Of a stretch of DNA of 9,138 bases, positions 1 through 6,402 are shown piece after piece. The DNA lies in assembly GCA_902464485.1 (NCBI GenBank), contig CABQJJ010000071.1:1-9138 (forward strand), written 5' to 3'. The notes under the pieces were generated by a model. The model saw only the letters and a list, made by a program, of their open reading frames with translations. It was not told the DNA's origin and did not search any database. How positions within the stretch are numbered: position 1 is the stretch's first letter; every line of letters begins with the position of its first letter. A program made the position numbers and the translations under genes. The DNA comes from an uncultured Collinsella sp. GTDB taxonomy: Bacteria > Actinomycetota > Coriobacteriia > Coriobacteriales > Coriobacteriaceae.

Positions 1-643
1 TATGGATGGGATACTGCCCAAAACGCGTCGCCGCAGTATACAGGCGATCGGTCGCGCGCGGAATTGAAACGATGCCGAGCGTCTTGCCAAACCAGTCAAA
101 GTCGCCTTGCTTTTTAATGCGGAACTCCTCGCACGGCTTGCCGCCGTGCGCCTCCAGGTACTGATTCACGCGCGTATTCCATACGGTATCGGCCACCAGA
201 TGCGACCAGACGCCCAGCGTCAAATCGAGCAACGACTGCGCCACGTCCTCGGACGCAAGCGAGAACTCACGAGCGCTGGGGCCGACAACCGGCTCGGCGT
301 CCTTGTAACGCTGGGGATAATGCACCCGATTGAGTCGCTCGCGCTCCTCGACAATTGAGGTCGCCACAGCCGGCGCACCCGCTGGCACCCCCTTGAGCAG
401 CGGCGCCACATAGGTATCCCAGAACTCGTGCTCGCGCGGCTTGGGGATAGGCTCGGGCTTTGCAAAGTGCGTAATGCGATACGGAATGGGGTCAGCGATA
501 CCGGGAACCATATAGCCCACAAAAATGTCCGGAACCACGCAGCCAAACAAGAAGGCATTGCGGTCACGAACGCTATCGGCAAGCACGCCAGCACGCGCCA
601 GCAAGCGCTCCGTTTGAGCGATATGAATGTTCCAACTTGGCAT
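1..643 (-). CDS. Putative zinc-dependent phospholipase C-like protein (partial, C-terminus outside window)
   Basis: An open frame of 214 codons runs off the left edge without a stop. The protein starts MPSWNIHIAQ and continues with NAFLFGCVVPDI (residues 29-40), THF (58-60) and WSHLVADTVW (146-155). This spacing of W4/H7, D39, H59, H148 and D152 resembles the His/Asp-rich zinc sites of the Zn_dep_PLPC (PF00882) group, whose bacterial members often begin MPS-aromatic. That is pattern recognition and was not checked against a profile. No signal peptide or membrane segment is visible, so unlike secreted Bacillus phospholipase C it is probably cytoplasmic. The start at 643 is chosen because GGGGG lies 5 nt upstream. 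In-frame ATG (655) and GTG (649) codons exist but have weaker ribosome-binding sites. It lies 79 bp downstream of cbiO on the same strand, with its own candidate promoter in between. The reading frame is convincing. The function is tentative and the substrate unknown. Confidence 0.72.
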   Translation of the reverse strand, partial: MPSWNIHIAQTERLLARAGVLADSVRDRNAFLFGCVVPDIFVGYMVPGIADPIPYRITHFAKPEPIPKPREHEFWDTYVAPLLKGVPAGAPAVATSIVEERERLNRVHYPQRYKDAEPVVGPSAREFSLASEDVAQSLLDLTLGVWSHLVADTVWNTRVNQYLEAHGGKPCEEFRIKKQGDFDWFGKTLGIVSIPRATDRLYTAATRFGQYPIH

Positions 644-668
644 AGCCACCCCCATAAAAACCTGGATA

Positions 669-677
669 ACTATACCA
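669..677 (-). promoter_or_regulatory. Candidate extended -10 promoter for the phospholipase-like gene
   Basis: On the minus strand the motif TGGTATAGT fits an extended -10 (TGn plus a TATAAT-like hexamer). It lies 25 nt upstream of the chosen start codon, giving a 5' leader of about 20 nt. No convincing -35 is seen, which is tolerated in extended -10 promoters. It would let this gene be expressed independently of the cbi operon. Confidence 0.35.
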
Positions 678-686
678 TCACGGCAA

Positions 687-702
687 AGCCGCGCGGGCGG
701 CT
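687..702 (-). terminator. Weak hairpin after cbiO, possible terminator
   Basis: AGCCGC and GCGGCT form a perfect 6-bp stem around a 4-nt loop, about 20 nt beyond the cbiO stop codon. On the minus strand it is followed by only a short run of T (TTTGCC), so as an intrinsic terminator it is poor. It may be a weak terminator or an end-stabilising hairpin for the cbiMQO transcript. Confidence 0.25.
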
Positions 703-722
703 ACGCACGCTCTACGCAGCAA

Positions 723-1493
723 CTAGTCCGTAGCACCGCTTTCGGTTCCATACGACGGCGAAGGCGCCTCGACCACATGGTGATATCGATCGATATAGAT
801 TGCACGGGCACCCAGGCGTCGCACCAAATCCTGGTGATGTGTGCTCATCAAGACCGTCTTACCCGCCGCGACGTAGGCCAGCAAAAAGTTAACTACGATG
901 TCACACGAGTCCTCATCGAGCCCGTTGGTGGGCTCATCGAGCACTAGGATATCGGGGTTCATCGATACGACTGCCGCCAGCGCCACACGCTTCTTCTGCC
1001 CGCCCGAAAGCTGATAGGGCGAGGCATCGACCAGATCGGCAACTTGAAACAGTTCCATGGCATCGTGCACGCGACGGTCGAGCTCGTCTGCCGGCAGTCC
1101 CATCTGCGCGGGACCAAAAGCAACTTCCTCGCCCACCGTGGCGCAGAACAGCTGAGCATCGGCATTTTGAAACACAAAACCTACGCGCTGATGAAAACGC
1201 TGAGCGGCCGCGGAATCCTTTAGAAACGCCGCATCGATCACGTGCCCGTCAAACAGGTATGCCCCTGCGTCCGCGAGTTCAAGGCCGTTAATAAGGCGCA
1301 TAATCGTCGTCTTACCGCAGCCGTTGGGACCGAGCAGGGCAACGAGTTCACCACGATCGACCTGCAGCGACACACCATCGACAACCGTATGGCCCGTATA
1401 GGAAAACACCACGTCGCGCAGCTCGATGAGCGGCGCGCCCTCGGCGCCGCCTGCACCGTTCGTGCCCGCCGCACTATTCATATCGATCGTCAA
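723..1493 (-). CDS. cbiO: ECF transporter ATPase CbiO/NikO (nickel or cobalt)
   Basis: This is the ATP-hydrolysing A component of a group I energy-coupling-factor importer, acting on the cytoplasmic face of the membrane with CbiQ. Visible motifs, numbered from the chosen start: Walker A GPNGCGKT (55-62), Q-loop FQN (Q109), signature LSGGQ (162-166), Walker B ILVLDEP (182-188) and switch histidine in STHH (219). The length of 256 aa is normal. The start is uncertain. A TTG at 1493 has AAGGG seven bases upstream and is preferred. An ATG at 1517 has its G-run directly adjacent, and an ATG at 1481 has no suitably spaced site. All candidates precede the conserved core, which begins near PLIELRDVVFSY, and only change a Gly/Ala-rich leader. 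It is the third and last gene of the operon, starting 46 bp after the cbiQ stop. The family assignment is very secure. Metal specificity is inferred from the operon. Confidence 0.93.
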   Translation of the reverse strand: MTIDMNSAAGTNGAGGAEGAPLIELRDVVFSYTGHTVVDGVSLQVDRGELVALLGPNGCGKTTIMRLINGLELADAGAYLFDGHVIDAAFLKDSAAAQRFHQRVGFVFQNADAQLFCATVGEEVAFGPAQMGLPADELDRRVHDAMELFQVADLVDASPYQLSGGQKKRVALAAVVSMNPDILVLDEPTNGLDEDSCDIVVNFLLAYVAAGKTVLMSTHHQDLVRRLGARAIYIDRYHHVVEAPSPSYGTESGATD

Positions 1494-1539
1494 AACGTCG
1501 CCCTTCCCTATTTGCATCCCCAACCGGAACCAGCAGCGC

Positions 1540-2376
1540 CTACAGCACGGCGCACAACACTGCCAGCAGCGCCACGCCGGCCGCATAGACCGCATCGCGC
1601 CAGCCAAACCCGACGCGCGCGGGCGCCGGATACGCACCGGCAAAGCCGCGGCAAAGCATAGCCTCGTCCATTGCGCGACTGCATTCCATCGCCTTGATAA
1701 AGGTCATGCCCATGATACCCGCGATCGAATCGGTACGCGAAAATCCCTCAGGCGCACGGCCAACGCTGCGCAGCATGACCGATTCGCACAGATCGTGCGC
1801 CGTGCGACCCAGCACCTCAATGTACTTGAGCGCCATATCAAACGTAAAGATAACTTCGTCGGGTAGATGCAGCATCTTGAGCGCCGCCGACATGCGGCTC
1901 CACGTGAGGGTCCACGAAACGCCCAGCACCAGCGACACATTAATGAAGGTCTTGAGCGCAATCTTGAGCATGGCGCTCGTGGCAGACGCGCCCAGCAGCA
2001 GGGCAGGCAGCGCCAGAACCACCGCGAGCCCCGCAGCGCCAAGCGCCGGCACAAAGGTTGCCCGCAGCCCGCGTGCGGGGCGCACGGCAACGAGCACCAG
2101 CGCGACAGCCGCCATCAACATGAGGTACAGCGGGCTCTGCGTCAGACACACACACAGGACGCAAACGAACATCCCCACCAGGCGCACCGGAGCCGAAACG
2201 GAAGAAAGGGCGCGGTCGATCATCGACCCGCCCTCGTGCGCGCCTCCACCCAGGCGAACCCGCTCAAGCAGGCTCGCCAGGTGCAGGACGTTCTTTTGCA
2301 TCACGCGATGACGAGCACCCGTGGACTCATACCGCTGCTCGGCCGCAAGCCAGCTAGGCAGTTCGACCGTCGCCAT
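1540..2376 (-). CDS. cbiQ: ECF transporter transmembrane coupling protein CbiQ/NikQ
   Basis: This is the T component (EcfT/CbiQ family, PF02361), an integral membrane protein that couples CbiO ATP hydrolysis to movement of the CbiM substrate subunit. At 278 aa it has hydrophobic segments at about 65-98, 106-130, 135-157 and 262-278. The cytoplasmic coupling region shows the family pattern ALKMLHLPDEV (165-175) and two Arg-containing coupling motifs, MLRS (201-204) and AMLCRGF (239-245). The N-terminal 50 residues are hydrophilic. The start ATG at 2376 overlaps the cbiM 3' end by 23 nt, which indicates translational coupling. A GGAA lies close upstream, with AAGGAA further away. The T subunit of vitamin ECF systems has the same fold, but the adjacent CbiM argues for metal transport. 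Confidence 0.92.
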   Translation of the reverse strand: MATVELPSWLAAEQRYESTGARHRVMQKNVLHLASLLERVRLGGGAHEGGSMIDRALSSVSAPVRLVGMFVCVLCVCLTQSPLYLMLMAAVALVLVAVRPARGLRATFVPALGAAGLAVVLALPALLLGASATSAMLKIALKTFINVSLVLGVSWTLTWSRMSAALKMLHLPDEVIFTFDMALKYIEVLGRTAHDLCESVMLRSVGRAPEGFSRTDSIAGIMGMTFIKAMECSRAMDEAMLCRGFAGAYPAPARVGFGWRDAVYAAGVALLAVLCAVL

Positions 2377-3439
2377 GCGTTCCGCTTTCCTTAACCGTCA
2401 GCGAGATCAGACGGAATGCGATGGTGAGCACCGCCACGCCAATCACGCCGGACAGGATATACATGGCAGCTTGGCCGGCAAAGCCCAGACCCTGCTCCTC
2501 GGAATAGGCCTGCAGGTAATCGCCCGTGGGCAGCGCATCGGCAAAGGTCGGGGTATCCAGGCCGACCGAAGCCTGCAGGCTGTCGTCGCCAGCCTCCTGA
2601 ACGGCAACCGCGGCACCCTCGGCGTCCCATTCGCCCCAAGCGTCACCCGTAGCGAGCAGACCCAGCGGCGTGGCAACAACAAGCACGGCAACCAGAATGA
2701 GCGTGGGGACCAGCGAGGTTTTCTTAGCAGCAGCGCCATCGCCGGCAAGCTGACCGTCGACGGCCTCGGGCCCGACGATAACGCTCGGCGCCGTCTTCTT
2801 AATGAAACCGTAGATGGCAGCCGTCGCTACGCCCTCGACCACGCCTGCAACCAGCATATGCGGGATCATCATGGCAGGGATAGCAATAGACAGCGGGAAG
2901 GGGCAGTACAGCGGAGCGCCCGAGGCGTTGGTGAAGAGCATCGGCTGAATACCAAACTCGATTGCCGCACACAGGGCCGCCAGGCACAGCCCGACCCAGC
3001 CGCTTACGATGGCCGAAACCGAGGTGCCCCAGCTCATATCGTGCAAACGGCTGTTGAGCGCACGGAACACGATGGCTGCGGCAAACGGCAGCACGAAGGC
3101 CATGTTAAAGCAGTTGGCCCCAAAGGACAGGATGCCGCCATCGCCAAACAGCAGCGCCTGCAGCGCCAGCGCGACCGAGACAGCGATAGCCGCGGCCTCG
3201 GGGCCCAGCAGCAGCGCAATGAGCGCGCCGCCGACGGCGTGACCCGTGGTACCGCCGGGCAGCGGTACATTGAACATCATGAGCAAGAAGGAGAACGCGG
3301 CGCAGATGCCCAAGAAAGCCATGTGCTCGCGATCGAGCGTGGCGCGCACCTTCTTGATGCAGTGAACCCATACGGGCACCATCGCCACCGCCATAACGGC
3401 ATCGGTCTGCGGGGACAGATAATTATCGGGAATATGCAT
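2354..3439 (-). CDS. cbiM: Nickel/cobalt ECF substrate-binding membrane subunit CbiM/NikM with fused CbiN-like C-terminus
   Basis: This is the S component that captures Ni2+ or Co2+ from outside the membrane. The N-terminus MHIPDN and the motif PGGTTGHAVGG are hallmarks of CbiM/NikM. In the known NikM2 structure the metal is held by the Met1 amino group, His2 and His67. Numbering from ATG 3439 puts histidines at exactly 2 and 67, which fixes this start over the TTG four codons upstream. AGAGG lies four bases ahead. The CbiM core covers about 1-215 with several hydrophobic helices. After a polar linker (217-242), residues 244-263 and 323-346 form two more membrane segments around an extracytoplasmic loop starting TGDAWGEW. 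This is the topology of separate CbiN, which is absent here, so the 361-aa protein acts as CbiMN. It is the first gene of cbiM-cbiQ-cbiO. Nickel is favoured over cobalt because of the NikR-like site upstream and the lack of a recognisable cobalamin riboswitch. Confidence 0.93.
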   Translation of the reverse strand: MHIPDNYLSPQTDAVMAVAMVPVWVHCIKKVRATLDREHMAFLGICAAFSFLLMMFNVPLPGGTTGHAVGGALIALLLGPEAAAIAVSVALALQALLFGDGGILSFGANCFNMAFVLPFAAAIVFRALNSRLHDMSWGTSVSAIVSGWVGLCLAALCAAIEFGIQPMLFTNASGAPLYCPFPLSIAIPAMMIPHMLVAGVVEGVATAAIYGFIKKTAPSVIVGPEAVDGQLAGDGAAAKKTSLVPTLILVAVLVVATPLGLLATGDAWGEWDAEGAAVAVQEAGDDSLQASVGLDTPTFADALPTGDYLQAYSEEQGLGFAGQAAMYILSGVIGVAVLTIAFRLISLTVKESGTHGDGRTA

Positions 3440-3463
3440 GAGCCCTCTCAATCAGAACGTTGC

Positions 3464-3491
3464 GTGTTACGTTTCCAACAATCCGTAACAC
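3464..3491 (-). promoter_or_regulatory. Candidate NikR operator upstream of cbiM
   Basis: GTGTTAC (3464-3470) and GTAACAC (3485-3491) form a perfect inverted repeat with a 14-bp spacer. The match extends one more pair inward (G3471/C3484), giving 8-bp arms. From memory, this equals the consensus reported for Geobacter/Desulfovibrio-type NikR, GTGTTAC-N13/14-GTAACAC. It lies 25 bp upstream of the cbiM start and just downstream of a candidate -10, a position suited to repression when nickel is abundant. No nikR gene is in the window, so the regulator is inferred. Confidence 0.62.
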
Positions 3492-3500
3492 CGACTCTGC

Positions 3501-3529
3501 ATACTAACAAAAAGGCGCACCGCCCACAA
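3501..3529 (-). promoter_or_regulatory. Candidate promoter of the cbiMQO operon
   Basis: On the minus strand TTGTGG (3529-3524) and TAGTAT (3506-3501) are separated by 17 bp, matching three and four of six consensus bases. The predicted transcription start falls at about 3494, so the NikR-like repeat would cover roughly +4 to +30. The match is modest, and the operator position is the main support. Confidence 0.35.
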
Positions 3530-3658
3530 CGCAGCACGCCCTTGCAATACGTACGTTATTAACCCAAGCCCACACACCGCCCAATAAAGGGCCCATGCAC
3601 TCCCAACTTTCCGGTCACCCGGAAGAAGGTGCGGTCCGCTCGCAACAAGATTAACGCA
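3530..3658 (-). other. Non-coding stretch between cbiM promoter region and pheT palindrome
   Basis: No gene, riboswitch or tRNA is recognised here, and the cobalamin-riboswitch B12 box was looked for and not found. It contains one hairpin, TTCCGG/CCGGAA (3609-3624, 4-nt loop), and the outer arm GGTCCGCTCG (3633-3642), which pairs with the end of pheT. The rest shows nothing identifiable. Confidence 0.5.
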
Positions 3659-3777
3659 GGAACCCGCCCCCGAGAGGGGTTTTCTAAGGCAACATCCCGC
3701 AGCCGCGAAGCGGCGAGGACGTTGCCGTAAAACCCCGCAGGGGGCGGGTTCCAAACGGCAAAGATTACGAGCGGACC
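3633..3777. repeat. Large nested palindrome at the 3' end of pheT, candidate REP/MITE-like element or bidirectional terminator
   Basis: The core 3659-3752 folds as one long broken hairpin. Its stems are 3659-3671 with 3740-3752 (13 bp, perfect), 3676-3683 with 3729-3736 (GGGGTTTT/AAAACCCC), 3688-3693 with 3721-3726 (GGCAAC/GTTGCC), 3695-3697 with 3717-3719, and 3702-3706 with 3710-3714 (GCCGC/GCGGC, GAA loop). Each half alone can instead make a short C4/G4 hairpin followed by TTTT, one reading on each strand, so it could terminate transcription in both directions. An outer 10-bp inverted repeat, GGTCCGCTCG (3633-3642) and CGAGCGGACC (3768-3777), encloses it, and the right arm is the final pheT codons. 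AAGATTA occurs as a direct repeat on both sides (3647-3653 and 3761-3767). The structure is seen directly. The role is inferred. Confidence 0.8.
3729..3743 (-). terminator. Probable pheST terminator within the palindrome
   Basis: About 21 nt after the pheT stop, the minus strand reads CCCC-TGC-GGGG followed by TTTT, a short intrinsic-terminator shape. It sits inside the larger palindrome and competes with the long stem. The mirror-image hairpin on the plus strand (3668-3683) has the same form. Confidence 0.4.
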
Positions 3778-6218
3778 TCGCCGTTTACGCCCTTGCACAC
3801 CTTGGTGACGATCTTCTGGTGCGCTTTTTCAACCTCTTCGCTGGTGAGCGTGTGGTCGTCGGAGCGATACGTAAGCGCAAAGGCCATGGACTTCTTGCCC
3901 GCGCCAATGCGGATGGAATCGCGGTAGACGTCGAACAGGCGCACGCCCTCGAGCAGCTTGCCGCCGGCGCTGGTAATACGGCGCTCAAGATCCTCGCAGG
4001 TCACAGCGTTGTCGACCACGATAGCAAGGTCGTGCTCAACGGCCGGGTACTGCGAGAACTCGCGGTAGTTCTCCTGATTGCGGGCACCCTTGATCAGCTT
4101 GTCCAGGTCGAGCTCAAAGGCAACGACGACTTCATCGATGCCCATCGCCTCGCGCGCCTCGGGGTGAATCTCGCCGACCCAGCCCAGCACGGTTCCGCCG
4201 GACAGAACCTCGGCCGCACGACCCGGCTGCAAGAAAGCGTAGCCCTCGCCCTCGACGGGACGGAAGCGAACCTTCTCGATGCGCAGCTGGGCGAGCAGCT
4301 CCTCGACAATGCCCTTGCCAAAGAAGAAACGCAGCTTACGGTACTTCATGTTCCAGGACTGCTCGCTCCACTGGCCCGAGAGCACACCCGCTACGGACTT
4401 GGTCTCCTTGGGCAGGCTGGCGTTCTCGCGACCGTGGAACAGGCTGCCGACCTCGTACAGGTGCACGTTGGGCGTACCGTGCGCCTCGTTGTAAGCCGCG
4501 GACTGCAACAGGCCCGGCAGCAGCGAACGACGCATCTCGGTCTGCTCGGCTACCAGCGGGTTCATGAGCACCACGGGGCAGCCGCGGCCCTCGGTGGACA
4601 TGCCGATCTTCTCCAGGTCGCCCGGGGCGGCAAAGCCAAAGGTCGTGGTCTCGTTGAGGCCACAGGCGCGCAGGATCTCGCCGACCTTGCGGGTAAGTTT
4701 CTGCTCGCGGGTCAGGCCGCCAATGTGGTTCTTGGCAGCCGGGATAGTCGCCGTCACACGGCCCATGCCCCACAGGCGCAGGACCTCCTCGATCAGGTCG
4801 ATTTCGCGCGGCAGGTCGGGGCGGAAGCTCGGCGGGGTGACCATAAAGTCCTCGCCGTCGCGCTCGACGGTGCAGCCCAGGCGAGTGAGCGAACGCTCGA
4901 TAAACTCGGGCTCGATGTCGGCACCGCAGATGGCATGCACGCGGGCCAGGCGCAGCTTAATGCTGTCGATGGTCTTGGGCGCGGGGAACACGTCGACATA
5001 GCCGGGAGCAACCTCGCCGCCGGCGATCTCCTCGATCAGCGCACAGGTAACGTTGGCGACATCCACGCAGCCGGTCTCGTCGACCTGGCGCTCAAAGCGA
5101 ATGGAGGCGTCGGAGATCAGCGACAGATCGCGGCTGGTGTGCGAGGTGCGACCGGCGTTGAAGCAGGCGCTCTCGACCATCACGTCGACGGTGTCGTCCT
5201 CGATCTCGGAATCCATGCCGCCCATAACGCCGGCCAACGCCACGGGGCGCTCGCCGTCGGTGATAAGGCCCATGCCGGCGTCGAGCACGCGCTCCTCGCC
5301 GTCGAGCGTCGTGAACTTCTCATCCTGCTGGGCGGCGCGAACCACCACGCGACGGTGGCCATCGCGCTCGGCAAAGGTGTCCAGGTCAAAAGCGTGCAAC
5401 GGCTGACCGGTGAGCATCATCACATAATTGGTGATGTCGACGATATTGTTGTGCGGGCGCACGCCCAGGGCGTTGAGGCGCTTGACCATCCAATCGGGCG
5501 AGGGGCCGACCTTCACGTTGCGCACGATGCGGGCGACGTAGCGGTCGCACAGGCCCTCGTCGGCAATCTCGACCGAAAGCTCGTCGTCGGTCGCGCGGCC
5601 GGTCTCGGCCTTGATGGCGGGCAGCTCAACGTGGAAATCGCGGTCGAAGATGGCGCCGGTCTCGCGGGCCATGCCGATCATGGACAGGCAGTCGGGGCGG
5701 TTGGGCGTGATCTCGCAGTCGAGCACGGTGTCGCTCGAGCCAACATATTCGGCAAACGGCATGCCGCAGGGCGTATCCTCGGGCAGAATCATGATGCCGG
5801 AGTGGTCGCCGCCCAGGCCGAGCTCGCGCGCGGAGCAGTTCATGCCCATGGACACAACGCCGCGAAGCTTGCTCTTCTTGATCTTGACGTCGCCGGGCAG
5901 AACTGCGCCGATCATGGCCGTGACGATGTGGTCGCCGGCCTCAAAGTTCTGCGCGCCGCAGACGATCTGCAGCGGAGCGGGATTGCCGTCGGCGTCGAGG
6001 TTCTTGTCACCCACGTCGACCGAGCACACATACATGTGGTCGCTATCGGGGTGCGGGGTCTTGGTGAGCACCTTGGCGGTCACCACGTGGTCGAAGGACT
6101 CGCCCACGGTGTCAATCGCTTCGACCTCGGTGCCGGTACGGATATATTCGTCCGAAAGGGTCTTGGGATCCTCCGGAATATCGATCATGGTCTTGAGCCA
6201 GTCGTAAGAAACACGCAT
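3765..6218 (-). CDS. pheT: Phenylalanine--tRNA ligase beta subunit
   Basis: PheT pairs with PheS in the cytosolic alpha2-beta2 enzyme that charges tRNA-Phe. The beta subunit binds tRNA and edits mischarged Tyr-tRNA-Phe. The length of 817 aa is typical. Domains in order: N-terminal B1 start MRVSYDWLK; EMAP-like tRNA-binding domain about 45-150 (LQIVCGAQNF, MGMNCSARELGLG); family motif TPNRPDCLSM (171-180); B3/B4 editing region about 215-390 (DITNYVMMLTGQPLHAFD, VMGGMDSEI); B5 about 413-484 (FRPDLPREIDLIEEVLRLWG); catalytic-like core; and C-terminal ferredoxin-fold anticodon-binding domain about 722-815 (FSQYPAVEHDLAIVV). The start at 6218 has AAAGGAG seven bases upstream. It lies 184 bp after pheS, a longer gap than usual in this operon. 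The last codons take part in an inverted repeat with the 3' flanking DNA. Expression should follow the pheS T-box leader. No defect is seen. Confidence 0.97.
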   Translation of the reverse strand: MRVSYDWLKTMIDIPEDPKTLSDEYIRTGTEVEAIDTVGESFDHVVTAKVLTKTPHPDSDHMYVCSVDVGDKNLDADGNPAPLQIVCGAQNFEAGDHIVTAMIGAVLPGDVKIKKSKLRGVVSMGMNCSARELGLGGDHSGIMILPEDTPCGMPFAEYVGSSDTVLDCEITPNRPDCLSMIGMARETGAIFDRDFHVELPAIKAETGRATDDELSVEIADEGLCDRYVARIVRNVKVGPSPDWMVKRLNALGVRPHNNIVDITNYVMMLTGQPLHAFDLDTFAERDGHRRVVVRAAQQDEKFTTLDGEERVLDAGMGLITDGERPVALAGVMGGMDSEIEDDTVDVMVESACFNAGRTSHTSRDLSLISDASIRFERQVDETGCVDVANVTCALIEEIAGGEVAPGYVDVFPAPKTIDSIKLRLARVHAICGADIEPEFIERSLTRLGCTVERDGEDFMVTPPSFRPDLPREIDLIEEVLRLWGMGRVTATIPAAKNHIGGLTREQKLTRKVGEILRACGLNETTTFGFAAPGDLEKIGMSTEGRGCPVVLMNPLVAEQTEMRRSLLPGLLQSAAYNEAHGTPNVHLYEVGSLFHGRENASLPKETKSVAGVLSGQWSEQSWNMKYRKLRFFFGKGIVEELLAQLRIEKVRFRPVEGEGYAFLQPGRAAEVLSGGTVLGWVGEIHPEAREAMGIDEVVVAFELDLDKLIKGARNQENYREFSQYPAVEHDLAIVVDNAVTCEDLERRITSAGGKLLEGVRLFDVYRDSIRIGAGKKSMAFALTYRSDDHTLTSEEVEKAHQKIVTKVCKGVNGEVRS

Positions 6219-6402
6219 CTAGCTCTCCTTTCATACTGAAAGCCTGCGAAGAGATGCAGGTGGAAACTTCAACTTTGTGAACATTCCTTACAAAGCGAGG
6301 GTTGTCCAAGTGCGGCAGATCGGCCCGAAAGAGGAGCGCCGCGTACTTTGGTACGCAAGCGACGAATGAGCGCCGAGGTGCCGTGCTTGGGCAAGCCGCA
6401 GC
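6219..6402 (-). other. Structured pheS-pheT intergenic spacer, possible dispersed repeat
   Basis: This 184-bp spacer contains no plausible gene. Its distal part (about 6305-6402) is GC-rich and structured. GCGTAC-TTTG-GTACGC (6341-6356) is a perfect hairpin. GAGCGCCG occurs twice (6334-6341, 6368-6375). TGCGGC (6311-6316) matches GCCGCA (6395-6400) in inverse, and GCTT-GGGC-AAGC makes a small hairpin at 6385-6396. Nearer pheT are CTTTGT/ACAAAG (6273-6278 with 6290-6295) and CCTGC/GCAGG (6243-6247 with 6256-6260), the latter just ahead of the pheT ribosome-binding site. No intrinsic terminator or strong promoter is evident. The block resembles an intergenic repeat inserted in the operon, but copy number cannot be judged from one window. 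Confidence 0.45.

Noticed and set aside
3509..3524. GGCG/CGCC mini-hairpin with five T on the minus strand upstream of cbiM
   Set aside because: Only a 4-bp stem, and it lies within the proposed cbiM promoter. It could dampen readthrough from pheST but is too weak to call a terminator.
2321..3562. 413-codon plus-strand frame opposite cbiM
   Set aside because: Antisense to cbiM, with a Q/R/H-rich composition typical of the complement of a membrane-protein gene, and no recognisable motif.
3440..3660. Cobalamin or NiCo riboswitch upstream of cbiM
   Set aside because: No B12-box-like sequence or NiCo-aptamer pattern was found on the coding strand. The operator-type inverted repeat is a better explanation for control.
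3819..6239. 806-codon open frame on the plus strand opposite pheT
   Set aside because: It is exactly antisense to a clear pheT gene and its protein is low-complexity (H/V/A/G/L/D-rich) with no recognisable domain. It arises from GC-rich codon bias.
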